Shown here piece after piece: positions 10,075-19,618 of a stretch of 41,748 bases of DNA. Source of the DNA: Phycisphaerae bacterium (GTDB lineage: Bacteria; Planctomycetota; Phycisphaerae; UBA1845); the NCBI GenBank assembly GCA_029260025.1, contig JAJDDZ010000312.1:1-41748 (forward strand). The letters run 5' to 3'. The notes beneath the pieces were generated by a model that saw nothing but the letters and a program-made list of their open reading frames with translations, searched no databases and had not been told where the DNA came from. Position 1 is the first letter of the stretch. Every line of letters starts with the position of its first letter. The translations under genes and the position numbers were made by a program.

Positions 10075-11355
10075 ATGATCGCTTCATCTGCGAATCTAGA
10101 ATTACGAGCGAAGATCGTCGCGGGCGAACAGCTTTCGGCTGAGGAGGGTCTTGCGCTCTACGAGTCGCCTGACCTCCATACGCTGGGCGAGTTCGCCAAT
10201 ATCATTCGCGAGCGTTTACATGGTCGCAAGGCTTACTTCAACATCAACCGCCACATTAACTACACGAATTTTTGCGTATTGCGATGTAAGTTTTGCTCGT
10301 TCTATCGGCCTTATGTGAAGACGGGGGAGGGCGATGAGTCTGCGGCGCCCGAAGAATCTTCGCTGGCTGCTAGCGATACTTACGAACTCTCCGTCTTCGA
10401 GATCGTTGAGCGGGCGAAGGTTGCTTATGCTCGTGGCGCGACGGAAGTGCATATCGTTGGTGGACTACACCCAAAGCTGCCGTTTACATATTACACGCAC
10501 ATGTGCAAGGCGATTCGCGAAGCGTGCCCCTACATGCACATCAAGGCGTTTACTGCGATTGAGATTATTCACTTTTCGCGCATCGCCAAGCCTCGCTTGT
10601 CGATTGCCCAAGTTCTTTCACAGCTGCGCGATGCTGGCTTGGGGAGTCTTCCCGGCGGTGGTGCGGAAATATTCGACGATCGCGTTCACGAAGAAGCTTT
10701 TATGAACAAAGTCGGCGAGGAGGAATGGTTCGAGGTTCATCGCACAGCCCATAAACTCGGGATTTTCACCAACGCAACCATGCTCTACGGTCATATCGAG
10801 ACCCCTGCTGAGCGAATTGCGCATCTGGTCAAGCTTCGCGAGCATCAGGAAGAGAGCTTGCGATCCCGGATGGCGCATTTTAATTGCGTGATTCCACTTT
10901 CATTTATACCGGATGGTAGCGACCTTTCTCATCTGCCAGGTCCGGATGGTTTGACCGACCTGAAGACGCTTGCGATTTCGCGGGTCATGTGCCCGAATAT
11001 TCCGCATATTAAGGCGTTTTGGATCATGCAGACGCCGAAGCTCGCTCAGGTTTCGCTCAGTTATGGCGTGGACGACTTTGATGGGACGGTTGTCTACTAC
11101 GATATCACCAAGCGGGAGGGGGCTGGCACGACGCATCAAGAGTTGACGGTGGATCGACTCAAGCGATTGATGGTAGAGGCCGATTGTACTCCGGTGGAGC
11201 GCGATACGCTTTATCGCAGAATTGTGCGCGATGAGAAGAGTTGGCACGTCGAAGGTGAATCGTGGCTTGTCCCTTTCGAAGCGATGCCTGCGGGTGACGC
11301 TTCGGACGCAGCCACTCAAGAAACGGTGCAGCTTCGGATCGCCAGCAACGACTAA
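10075..11355 (+). CDS. mqnE: Aminofutalosine synthase MqnE (radical SAM)
   Basis: INRHINYTNFCVLRCKFCSFYR (CxxxCxxC), GLGSLPGGGAEIFDDRVH, menaquinone futalosine-pathway family signature. Confidence 0.88.
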   Translation: MIASSANLELRAKIVAGEQLSAEEGLALYESPDLHTLGEFANIIRERLHGRKAYFNINRHINYTNFCVLRCKFCSFYRPYVKTGEGDESAAPEESSLAASDTYELSVFEIVERAKVAYARGATEVHIVGGLHPKLPFTYYTHMCKAIREACPYMHIKAFTAIEIIHFSRIAKPRLSIAQVLSQLRDAGLGSLPGGGAEIFDDRVHEEAFMNKVGEEEWFEVHRTAHKLGIFTNATMLYGHIETPAERIAHLVKLREHQEESLRSRMAHFNCVIPLSFIPDGSDLSHLPGPDGLTDLKTLAISRVMCPNIPHIKAFWIMQTPKLAQVSLSYGVDDFDGTVVYYDITKREGAGTTHQELTVDRLKRLMVEADCTPVERDTLYRRIVRDEKSWHVEGESWLVPFEAMPAGDASDAATQETVQLRIASND

Positions 11356-11399
11356 CTCCGTCGGCGTTCGTGGGCACCCTGGACACGGATGTTTGATCA

Positions 11400-12146
11400 A
11401 TGCAAGATATTTATCCCTACCTCGGTGACCTTCATGACGAGCTTTCTCCTCACTGGGCTGGGTTGGTATTGGTTTTCGTATCAGTCCTGTGTGGGATGAT
11501 CGTTGGGGCGGAACGCCAGATCAAACAAAAGTCTGCGGGGACTCGAACACTTACGTTGATCTGCGTTGGAAGTACGATTTTCACGCTCGCGTCCATCCTT
11601 CTGGCCGGCGGGTCGGCAATGGCAGATCGGACGCGCATCGCAGCTCAAGTCGTTACCGGAGTCGGATTTCTCGGCGCTGGGGCGATCATTCGTCATCGTG
11701 GCGCGGTCGTCGGTCTTACAACTGGCGCAACAATCTGGGGGGTGGCAGCCATCGGCGTCCTTGTCGGCGGAGGGTACGCAGCTGCGGGGATTGTGCTGAC
11801 GCTGCTGGTTGTAGGAATGCTCGTTGCGGTTCAAAAACTGGAACGTAGCGTTCTAGAGCCATGTCAGTACGCCGAGTGCAAAGTTGTTTACAATCCGGAG
11901 TCAGGCAAGACGCGACTTCGATTGCTCCGTGTGCTTGATGACTACAAGATTTCAGATGGCGCTTGGCAGGTCTACGAGAAGGGAAACAGCGAAACGATGA
12001 CGATTCGGTATTGCCATTATCATCGCGGCCATCGTTCGTTGCTATTTGAGATCGTCGAGATTCCTGGGGTGGTAGAGATTGCACGCGAGCGTGCTCCTCG
12101 GCAATCCTATGGGAGCGTTTCTTCCAAGAAGAGTGGGGCGGGATAG
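11400..12146 (+). CDS. MgtC/SapB family membrane protein
   Basis: GMIVGAERQIKQKSAGTRTLTLICVGSTIFT and QVVTGVGFLGAGAIIRHRGAVVGLTTGATIW. Confidence 0.93.
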   Translation: MQDIYPYLGDLHDELSPHWAGLVLVFVSVLCGMIVGAERQIKQKSAGTRTLTLICVGSTIFTLASILLAGGSAMADRTRIAAQVVTGVGFLGAGAIIRHRGAVVGLTTGATIWGVAAIGVLVGGGYAAAGIVLTLLVVGMLVAVQKLERSVLEPCQYAECKVVYNPESGKTRLRLLRVLDDYKISDGAWQVYEKGNSETMTIRYCHYHRGHRSLLFEIVEIPGVVEIARERAPRQSYGSVSSKKSGAG

Positions 12147-12167
12147 GAACCGGCGGGGCGTTTTCTT

Positions 12168-12530
12168 CTAATCTTCGCTTTCTACGCCGCTGTGCTCTGC
12201 GGTGATTGTGGTGTTGATTCCCCCGCGGACTGTCCACCGCGATTCGACTTGCATCCAATCTGGTTTGCAGGCGGCGACTAGATCGTTGAGGATCACGTTA
12301 GTCACGTCTTCGTAGAAAATCCCCTCGTCTCGAAAACTCTGTAGATAAAGCTTGAGGCTCTTGAGTTCCACGCACTTCTCGGCCGCGATGTAACGGATGC
12401 TCATGGTGGCGAAGTCGGGTTGCCCTGTCTTTGGGCAGACGCTGGTGAACTCGTTGACCTCGTGCTCGATAGAATAGTCTCGCGAAGGGTGGGAATTCGG
12501 GAACGTTTCGATTGTTGGTTTCTCACTCAT
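12168..12530 (-). CDS. queF: NADPH-dependent 7-cyano-7-deazaguanine reductase QueF (short, unimodular type)
   Basis: EFTSVCPKTGQPDFATMSIRYIAAEKCVELKSLKLYLQSFRDEGIFYEDVTNVILNDL. Confidence 0.95.
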   Translation of the reverse strand: MSEKPTIETFPNSHPSRDYSIEHEVNEFTSVCPKTGQPDFATMSIRYIAAEKCVELKSLKLYLQSFRDEGIFYEDVTNVILNDLVAACKPDWMQVESRWTVRGGINTTITAEHSGVESED

Positions 12531-12584
12531 GATTGGCGAGACTCTATCTCAGAGCGTGTTGCACGACAAGGTCTTTCTGACGGG

Positions 12585-13190
12585 TTACTCGGCGAAAAGC
12601 AGTTGTTGCCCAGGTTGCTCTGGCGTTCTGGGGAGCAGGGGGGTGCGGGCTGCTTTCACACTTCGCCGCTTATCCTTTGCGGCGGCGACGAAACCATCGA
12701 GATCTTGAAAGTTCCATGATTCTCGAGGGATGGGGCGGTTGTCGCCGTCTCGAATGGGTGCGCCGAAGTGATCGACCAGGAATCGGGCAGCGAAACGGTC
12801 GCACATAGACTCTTTTTGTCGGGTGTTGCGTCGGGCGCGCTTCACGAGCAGGTGATACAGTTCGTGCATGAAAATAAACATTGCCAATTCGTAGGCGTCG
12901 CGCGTTTCGATCGTCACGAGCTGTCTGCGCCAACCACGTCGGACGACCTGGACCTTGGCGAGGTTGGTGGCGAGCTTGTAGGGGAACTTAAGATGTCGTC
13001 CGAGATTGATATAGATACGGCAGTCGGCGTAGAAGCACGTTCCGGAAAAATCTGCGCCGCGACTGTACCTCACTCGAACAGTAAGCGTTCCGACCGACCA
13101 TCCGTCGATCCCGTTTTTGAACATGGATTCGAGGCGCTCGTCGCAAAGCGAGGTTGAGTTGGCAAAATCCATTCGCGACACAGAGTCCAT
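12585..13190 (-). CDS. Putative zincin-like metallopeptidase (HExxH), family not assigned
   Basis: AMFIFMHELYHLLVKRARRNTRQKESMCDRFAARFL: HExxH followed by E-x-x-C-D-x-F-A. Start set at ATG 13190 (MDSVSRMDF); the track ORF start at 13475 lies inside the XerC/D coding region. Confidence 0.65.
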   Translation of the reverse strand: MDSVSRMDFANSTSLCDERLESMFKNGIDGWSVGTLTVRVRYSRGADFSGTCFYADCRIYINLGRHLKFPYKLATNLAKVQVVRRGWRRQLVTIETRDAYELAMFIFMHELYHLLVKRARRNTRQKESMCDRFAARFLVDHFGAPIRDGDNRPIPRESWNFQDLDGFVAAAKDKRRSVKAARTPLLPRTPEQPGQQLLFAE

Positions 13191-13249
13191 TCCTTTTGAT
13201 TCGGCGCATGCCCGGTCCGTGCCATGATACAGGGAAGTGCGAGACGATG

Positions 13250-14173
13250 CTAAGGGCGTGGGTGGAACTGGGTGTGGACTCGTTTGAGCTGTGCTTCGTC
13301 CACGTGGGTGTAGACCTGGGTTGTAGTAACGTCGGCGTGACCCAGCAGTTCTTGGACGATGCGCAGATCTGCGCCGCCAGCGAGCAGATGCGTCGCGAAA
13401 CAGTGGCGAAGCGTGTGTGGCGAAAGCGGGTTGTCGATCCCAGCTGCGTAAGCATACTTTCGCACGAGTCGCCACATATTGGTTCGATCAAGCCGGCGAC
13501 CTGTCCTCGAAAGAAAAATGGCGTCGCTGGTTCGACCAGCCAATAGTCGATCGCGGAGATCTTCGATATACTCGCCCACGGCTTCTCTCGCGGCACGACC
13601 CACCGGGACGATTCGCTCTTTTCGACCTTTCCCGAAACAGCGGACGTAGCCAAGCTTAAGGTTTACTTGTCCTAGATCCAAGTCTACCACCTCCGAAACG
13701 CGCATTCCGGTGGCGTACATTAACTCGAGAAGCGCTTTGTCGCGGAGGTAGAATTCGTCTTTTGGATCAGGAGCGTTTAGTAACGCCTCGACTTGCGAGT
13801 GATGGACGGTCTTGGGGATCGTGCGCCATTTTTTGACCGACTCGATCAGTGACGCGACGTCGCGGCGCATTACGCGTTCGGCGAACAAATGTCGCAAAAA
13901 GACCTTAATCGATGCGAGGTGTCGGGCGATCGACGAGACGGCGAGTCCGCGCTGTTGTAACGCGATGAGGTGCCTCTGCACTTCATCTATCGTGATGTCA
14001 CCAGGCTCGACGTCGTCGGCGATCAAGAAGTCCCAGAACTCGTTGAGGTCGCGTTGATAGGCTGTGACGGTCGAACCGGCGAGTCCGCACTCGATAAACA
14101 AGTAGTCGAGGAAACGCTTTACCAAAGGCGCTGGTGCTTTGGGTTTATTCGCGGGTTGGGTTGCAACTAGCAT
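13250..14173 (-). CDS. xerD: Tyrosine recombinase, XerC/XerD family
   Basis: MLVATQPANKPKAPAPLVKRFLDYLFIECGLAGSTVTAYQRDL N-terminal SAM-like domain; LELMYATGMRVSEVVDLDL, HTLRHCFATHLLAGGADLRIVQELLGHADVTTTQVYTHV catalytic core. XerC versus XerD is not resolved by eye. Confidence 0.9.
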   Translation of the reverse strand: MLVATQPANKPKAPAPLVKRFLDYLFIECGLAGSTVTAYQRDLNEFWDFLIADDVEPGDITIDEVQRHLIALQQRGLAVSSIARHLASIKVFLRHLFAERVMRRDVASLIESVKKWRTIPKTVHHSQVEALLNAPDPKDEFYLRDKALLELMYATGMRVSEVVDLDLGQVNLKLGYVRCFGKGRKERIVPVGRAAREAVGEYIEDLRDRLLAGRTSDAIFLSRTGRRLDRTNMWRLVRKYAYAAGIDNPLSPHTLRHCFATHLLAGGADLRIVQELLGHADVTTTQVYTHVDEAQLKRVHTQFHPRP

Positions 14174-14610
14174 TTCGTAAGCTCTTCCTCTCACTTCGGC
14201 GCGTGCGTCTTTATCACAAGTGACGCTCACTGTCACCAAATGCAGAAGTAGGACCCCCGCAAAGGCGCTCGCCGCTCTCCTTTGTTGGCATCTATTGTAC
14301 TCCAACGCGAGTTGAGGTCCAAGGGCTGCGGGGTTTTACGGGGCACGCCGAAATCGTTCCAGCAGGGACAATATCGGACTCACGCCGAGTTCCTGTTTAT
14401 CGCTGCTTCTCAAAGCGCCGAGTGTGACGAATTTCACGGTCCACATGTGGTATCTGCGCACAAATTGCGCCGCCCCAATAAGTTATTAGGAAAGTCGAAC
14501 GAAGAGATCTGGACTGTCGTTTTTGGACCTCAACCCGCGAACCGATTCCCCGGGGTTTGACTGAATTCACTCTTCCCGCAAAAATGCTCGAACAATCGAA
14601 GGCGATCGTA

Positions 14611-14694
14611 GCCGGAGTGGCGGAATTGGCAGACGCGCGGGATTCAAAATCCCGTCCTGGCAACAGGGTGAGGGTTCAAGTCCCTCCTTCGGCA
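14611..14694 (+). tRNA. tRNA-Leu (anticodon CAA)
   Basis: 84 nt; acceptor GCCGGAG/CTTCGGC, anticodon arm CGGGA-TTCAAAA-TCCCG, T arm AGGGTTCAAGTCCCT region, long variable arm; no encoded CCA. Confidence 0.95.
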
Positions 14695-14813
14695 TATGTT
14701 GAGGATCGTGGGGTTCGGATCTTGGTGGCCGTTTAGACTCCCGAGCCTAGTCCGGACCCTTCGTTCCTAGACCGGAGTCAGGCGGACCAATCGCTCGGCT
14801 GGAGGCCGCGGTT

Positions 14814-17030
14814 TTACTCGCTTTCGCCACAAGTTTCCAAATGCGCGAGCACTAAGCGGATTTCTCCGTACGAGACGCTTTCATTGAGGTGTTCATAAAT
14901 CGGCTTTAATAGTTTCGAGTCAACTTCGCACGCGGCGTGTGCGACTGCTTCGTAGTGCGCCTTGCTTATCCACTTCTCGATCGAAGCTGGTTGAGTGGAT
15001 GCGACGAACTCACCTAAGTATCCGAACACTGTGGTTTTCGCGCGATCAAGAGAGGTGGCCACCTTGTCTACGGAGGCGCCTTTCTCGAATAGACTGAAGG
15101 CGGCGACTTTCGCCGGTGATTCCGTCGCTCTCATGACTGGCGTTGCTTGGTCCCGCGCGTTGTTGAAACTATTGGTCGAAAGGTCGTGTCGTTCGCAACA
15201 CGAGACGACCTCATTGAGGAATTGTCGCCCATACTTTTCCCATTTCGCGTTACCGACACCGTGGATCTTTCTGAAGTTATTTTCGGTGGTGGGGCGGTTT
15301 CGGGCGAGTTCACGAAGCGTCCGGTCGCCGAAGACGACAAACGCTGGGACATGCTGCTTCTCAGCAATCTTGCTTCTCAGAGTACGAAGTTGGCCAAACA
15401 GCCCCTCGTCGACGCCATCCCACGAGATCTCCCCGGCGCGTGTCTTCTTGATTTCTTGTGAAGGCGGGCGGACCAACTGGACCCGTCGCTCGCCACGCAT
15501 CACTTCCCAGGATGCCCGGTTGAGCGCTAGAACGGGTCTATCATCCAGGCTTTGCGACAAGAGTTCTTGATCAACAAGCTGGTAAATTAAATTCTTGATT
15601 GATTGCTTAGGCGTACCCTTAAGTAATCCATAGGTCGTCACCTGATCGTGCCCGCGCTTGCGTACCGCCTCTGTGTTTGCCCCTGTGAGAACGTCGGCTG
15701 TGTGGGCGACCCCGAAAGCGAAACCGCTCATCCTTTCCATGCGCGCGATGTTCGAGAGGATTTTTTGCGCCGTCTCGGTCGCATCTTCGACTCCTTCGGT
15801 CTCGTTAAGGCAGACGTCGCACGCTTCGCAATCATCCTTTGGGAATTTCTGACCGAAGTGCTCCGACAGAGCGCGGTGGCGACATTGTGGAGCGCTGCAG
15901 TAGCGTCGGACTTGCTCAATCAATTGCTGATGGGCCGCCACGACCTCGGCGGATGCGTCAGCTTCCGCCGCGCTCTTGGCGATCAGCGCTTTCCATCGTA
16001 TCGGGTCCGCCGCGGAATAAAACAAAACGCACTCAGCCTCAAGTCCGTCACGTCCCGCTCGCCCGGTCTCCTGCTGATAATGGTCGACTGACTTGGGCAT
16101 TGTTGCGTGAAGAACGCATCGCACATTGCTCCGGTCGATCCCCATCCCAAAGGCAACAGTCGCTGCCACAACATCCAGCGATTCGTTCGCGAAGGCTTCT
16201 TGCGTTCTTAGTCGATGCTTGGCGTCTAGGCCCGCGTGGTAAGAGGCTGCGTTGACGCCTGCTTTCCGTAAGGCCGCGGCCATCGCTTCGGTGTCCTTGC
16301 GACTCAAGCAATAGACGATCGCGCCCTCGTTCTTGTGTCGCCTGAGTACTTCGACGGTCTGCGCATAGACGTCTGTCCTAGGTACGATTCGGTACGTCAG
16401 GTTCGGGCGATCGAAAACGCCTACGAGCATCGCAGGGTTTTCTAGTTGCAACTGGACGGCGATATCTTCGCGAACGCGCTGTGTTGCGGTTGCGGTGTAA
16501 GCGTGGACGCTTGCTTTTGGGAAATCTTGTTTCAAGAGGGCGAGCTGGCGATATTCGGGACGAAAGTCGTGCCCCCACTGACTGATGCAGTGGGCTTCAT
16601 CGATCGCAAACGAGCGAATGTCGAGTTCTCGGGCAAGTCGCAAGAAACTCGAAGTCAATAGTCTCTCGGGTGATACAAAAATGAGTCGCAAGTGTCCGTC
16701 GCGGAGGTTCTGAAAGGTCTCGGCGTTCTCGGCTGGCGTGTGTCCACTATGGATTGCGGCGGCGGGGTAGCCGCAGGTGAGCAGGCCGTCTACCTGGTCT
16801 TTCATCAATGAGATAAGCGGCGAAACCACAACGTGGGTGCTATCGCTAAGCAGGGGCGGTACTTGATAGCACAGGGACTTCCCGCCGCCCGTTGGCATGA
16901 CGACGACCGAGTCGCGGCCATCAAGTGACGCCTGAATCGCTTCTTCCTGAAGTGGCCTAAGCGCGTCGAAACCCCAGTAGCTGCGGACTTGTTCAAGGAT
17001 TTGTGAGAGCAGAGAACCCAATTCGACCAC
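14814..17030 (-). CDS. recQ: ATP-dependent DNA helicase RecQ
   Basis: MPTGGGKSLCYQVPPLL, DEAHCISQWGHDFRPEY, ATVAFGMGIDRSNVR, QETGRAGRDG, C-terminal Cys cluster and HRDC-like region. Confidence 0.96.
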   Translation of the reverse strand: MVELGSLLSQILEQVRSYWGFDALRPLQEEAIQASLDGRDSVVVMPTGGGKSLCYQVPPLLSDSTHVVVSPLISLMKDQVDGLLTCGYPAAAIHSGHTPAENAETFQNLRDGHLRLIFVSPERLLTSSFLRLARELDIRSFAIDEAHCISQWGHDFRPEYRQLALLKQDFPKASVHAYTATATQRVREDIAVQLQLENPAMLVGVFDRPNLTYRIVPRTDVYAQTVEVLRRHKNEGAIVYCLSRKDTEAMAAALRKAGVNAASYHAGLDAKHRLRTQEAFANESLDVVAATVAFGMGIDRSNVRCVLHATMPKSVDHYQQETGRAGRDGLEAECVLFYSAADPIRWKALIAKSAAEADASAEVVAAHQQLIEQVRRYCSAPQCRHRALSEHFGQKFPKDDCEACDVCLNETEGVEDATETAQKILSNIARMERMSGFAFGVAHTADVLTGANTEAVRKRGHDQVTTYGLLKGTPKQSIKNLIYQLVDQELLSQSLDDRPVLALNRASWEVMRGERRVQLVRPPSQEIKKTRAGEISWDGVDEGLFGQLRTLRSKIAEKQHVPAFVVFGDRTLRELARNRPTTENNFRKIHGVGNAKWEKYGRQFLNEVVSCCERHDLSTNSFNNARDQATPVMRATESPAKVAAFSLFEKGASVDKVATSLDRAKTTVFGYLGEFVASTQPASIEKWISKAHYEAVAHAACEVDSKLLKPIYEHLNESVSYGEIRLVLAHLETCGESE

Positions 17031-17317
17031 CTTCGTTTACCGCGCCAGACGACCCATTTGTGCGATTCCGTTTGCGACAGCGTATCGACAGGGCGTTCTT
17101 CGACAAGTTTTTAAGGACCATACTTGGCGGTGGGGCGATTCATTGCGGCACATCGATCGAATGATTGTCATACTTGTAACATTCCTGGGAAGCGTTGGGA
17201 CACCGATTCGGGACAAAACGCCATTCTCCGGGTATGGTCTCTGTGGTCGCTATCGCTCGGGCTGGCGGTTTCGTGGAAATTATGGGGGATCGTTGTGTCC
17301 ATAGCGAGAGGGCAGAG

Positions 17318-19591
17318 ATGTTGAATCCGGATCCAGCAGCCATCGTCAAGTTGATTCTTGTTGGAGTCGCGATCGGCGCTCTCCCATTTCTCGCGGCGAC
17401 GCCGGTGTCTGCGTCTGGTACGTCCGTTCGTAAGCCGCTACCCGGACCCGATGAGATCAAGAAACTCCCCAAAGATGGCGGACCCAACTACAACCGACTG
17501 ATCTTCGAGAAGAGTCCATACCTACTTCAGCATGCCGCAAATCCTGTGAACTGGTACGCGTGGGGCGAAGAGGCTTTTGAAGCAGCCCGCAAACAGGATA
17601 AACCTATTTTCCTCTCTATCGGATACTCAACCTGCCACTGGTGTCATGTCATGGAGCATGAGTCTTTTGAAGACAACGAAGTCGCTACCGTCATGAACGC
17701 GCATTTCATTGCTGTCAAAGTCGATCGCGAGGAGAGACCTGACATCGACAACGTTTTCATGAAGGCATGCCGAGCGCTGGGTAAGCGTGGGGGTTGGCCC
17801 CTGACGATCATGATGTCCGCGGACAAGATTCCGTTTTTTGCCGGAACGTATTTCCCCAAAACGAGCAGGTTCGGTCGCGAAGGAATGATGGAGCTCATCC
17901 CTCGGATTGGAGAGGAATGGCGTAATGGGCGTAACGGGTTGCTGGATGCGGGGAAAAAGGTGCTCGCTCGCATCAAACCGCGCGTCAGTAACCGATCCGG
18001 AGCGGACCTCGACGAGTCCGTCTTGGCAAAAGGGTTTTCGCAACTCAGCCGGAGCGTTGATTCTGTCAATGGCGGTTTCGGGAAGGCGCCGAAGTTTCCA
18101 ACGCCTCATCGACTCAGCTTCTTACTTCGATACTGGCGACGGAGCGGCGATCCGGTTGCGCTGAAGATCGTCGAGCAGACGCTGCAGTCCATGCGTCGGG
18201 GCGGTATTTACGATCATATCGGGTTTGGGTTTCATCGCTATTCGACGGACGCGAATTGGCTTGTGCCTCATTTCGAGAAAATGCTTTACGACCAGGCGAT
18301 GTTGGTGATCGCTTTTGTCGAGGCCTACCAGGCAACAGGGAAAACAGAATACGCAGACACAGCGAGAGATGTCCTCGACTACGTTCTTCGGGACATGACC
18401 GATGCGAAAGGCGGGTTTTACTCGGCGGAGGACGCGGACAGCGAGGGCGTCGAGGGTAAGTTCAATGTCTGGTCGGCTGATGAAGTCCGGAAAGTGCTCG
18501 GGGGTGACGCGGACCTGTTTATCGAAGCGTACAACATTTTTCCCGGGGGTAATTTTAAGAATCCTCACACACCACCCACGACGAACATTCCGCACCTCAC
18601 GCAGACGTGGTCTGAGTTGGCGGCGGAATTCGGGATGGGCGAGGCTGATCTTCGCGGTAACCTCGAAGCGTCTCGATTGAAACTGTTTGCCGTGCGTGAA
18701 AAGCGCATCCATCCATATAAGGATGACAAAATCTTAACAGATTGGAACGGTCTGATGATCGCGGCGATGGCGAAGGCTGCGCAAGCGCTCGAAGCTCCGG
18801 AATACGCGGCTGCTGCCCAGCGTGCGGCGGACTTCATCTGGGATCATGTTCGAGATTCGCGCGGGCGACTGCTCAAAAGGCATCGCGGAGGCGCCTCGGC
18901 GCTGCCCGCTCATGCGGCTGATTACGCCTTTATGATTTGGGGTCTACTCGATTTATACGAAGCGAACTTTGATGTTGGGAATCTAAAGCGTGCGATCGAG
19001 TTGAACGACCAGCTTCTTACGCACTTTTGGGACGACCCTGCCGGCGGACTATTCTTCACCGCGGACGATAGCGAACCACTTCCCGTGCGGTCGAAAGAAG
19101 TGTATGACGGCGCGATCCCCTCTGCCAACTCCGTCGCCATGTTGAATTTTTTGCGGATCGCACGAATGACGGGCGACACCTCGCTCGAAGAAAAAGCGGC
19201 AGCCATCGGGCGTGCGTTCTCGGCGGGCATCTCAGGCGGTCCCTCGTCTTACGCGCAGTTGTTATGTGCCCTTGATTTTGGTGTTGGTCCTAGTTACGAG
19301 GTCGTCATCGTCGGTTCCCGCGATAGTGAAAGCACCAAGGCAATGATTTCGTCGCTACGAAAGACGTTTGCCCCAAACAAGGTTGTGCTGTTTCGCCCCG
19401 ACACCGATTCTCCAGAAATAACCGAGATCGCGACGTTCACCAAAAACCAAAAGGCCAAGGGCGGTACGGCGACAGCCTATGTATGTCGAAATCACCGCTG
19501 CAAGTTGCCCACAACAAACCCGAGTTTTATGGTTGAGAACTTGCTTGAAAAACCCGCAGCCACCAAGAAGGTCAAAGAGGCGGGGAACTAA
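17318..19591 (+). CDS. DUF255 thioredoxin-fold/SSP411-like protein with predicted signal peptide
   Basis: [58 protein letters not shown] 17318 gives [34 protein letters not shown]. Track start 17195. Confidence 0.9.
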   Translation: MLNPDPAAIVKLILVGVAIGALPFLAATPVSASGTSVRKPLPGPDEIKKLPKDGGPNYNRLIFEKSPYLLQHAANPVNWYAWGEEAFEAARKQDKPIFLSIGYSTCHWCHVMEHESFEDNEVATVMNAHFIAVKVDREERPDIDNVFMKACRALGKRGGWPLTIMMSADKIPFFAGTYFPKTSRFGREGMMELIPRIGEEWRNGRNGLLDAGKKVLARIKPRVSNRSGADLDESVLAKGFSQLSRSVDSVNGGFGKAPKFPTPHRLSFLLRYWRRSGDPVALKIVEQTLQSMRRGGIYDHIGFGFHRYSTDANWLVPHFEKMLYDQAMLVIAFVEAYQATGKTEYADTARDVLDYVLRDMTDAKGGFYSAEDADSEGVEGKFNVWSADEVRKVLGGDADLFIEAYNIFPGGNFKNPHTPPTTNIPHLTQTWSELAAEFGMGEADLRGNLEASRLKLFAVREKRIHPYKDDKILTDWNGLMIAAMAKAAQALEAPEYAAAAQRAADFIWDHVRDSRGRLLKRHRGGASALPAHAADYAFMIWGLLDLYEANFDVGNLKRAIELNDQLLTHFWDDPAGGLFFTADDSEPLPVRSKEVYDGAIPSANSVAMLNFLRIARMTGDTSLEEKAAAIGRAFSAGISGGPSSYAQLLCALDFGVGPSYEVVIVGSRDSESTKAMISSLRKTFAPNKVVLFRPDTDSPEITEIATFTKNQKAKGGTATAYVCRNHRCKLPTTNPSFMVENLLEKPAATKKVKEAGN

Positions 19592-19618
19592 TCTCGGCGC
19601 CATCGACGGATAGAATTC

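Noticed and set aside
3953-10087. Long antisense ORFs (3953..4837 -, 6039..7100 -, 8686..9792 - and others)
   Set aside because: They are exact shadows of well-supported genes (ResB, CcsA, M3 peptidase), Arg/His/Asn/Pro-rich with no recognisable domain; explained by codon bias of the sense gene.
14397-14663. Minus-strand 88-aa ORF overlapping tRNA-Leu
   Set aside because: It overlaps a clear tRNA and has no protein-like features.
13250-14694. Tyrosine recombinase plus nearby tRNA-Leu as a genomic-island integrase/attachment site
   Set aside because: The recombinase is the short chromosomal XerC/D type, surrounding genes are housekeeping, and I see no duplicated tRNA 3' end or phage/ICE genes.
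14736-14779. GACTCC...GGAGTC inverted repeat between tRNA-Leu and recQ
   Set aside because: Several mutually exclusive pairings are possible and there is no U-tract; not enough to call a terminator or structured RNA.
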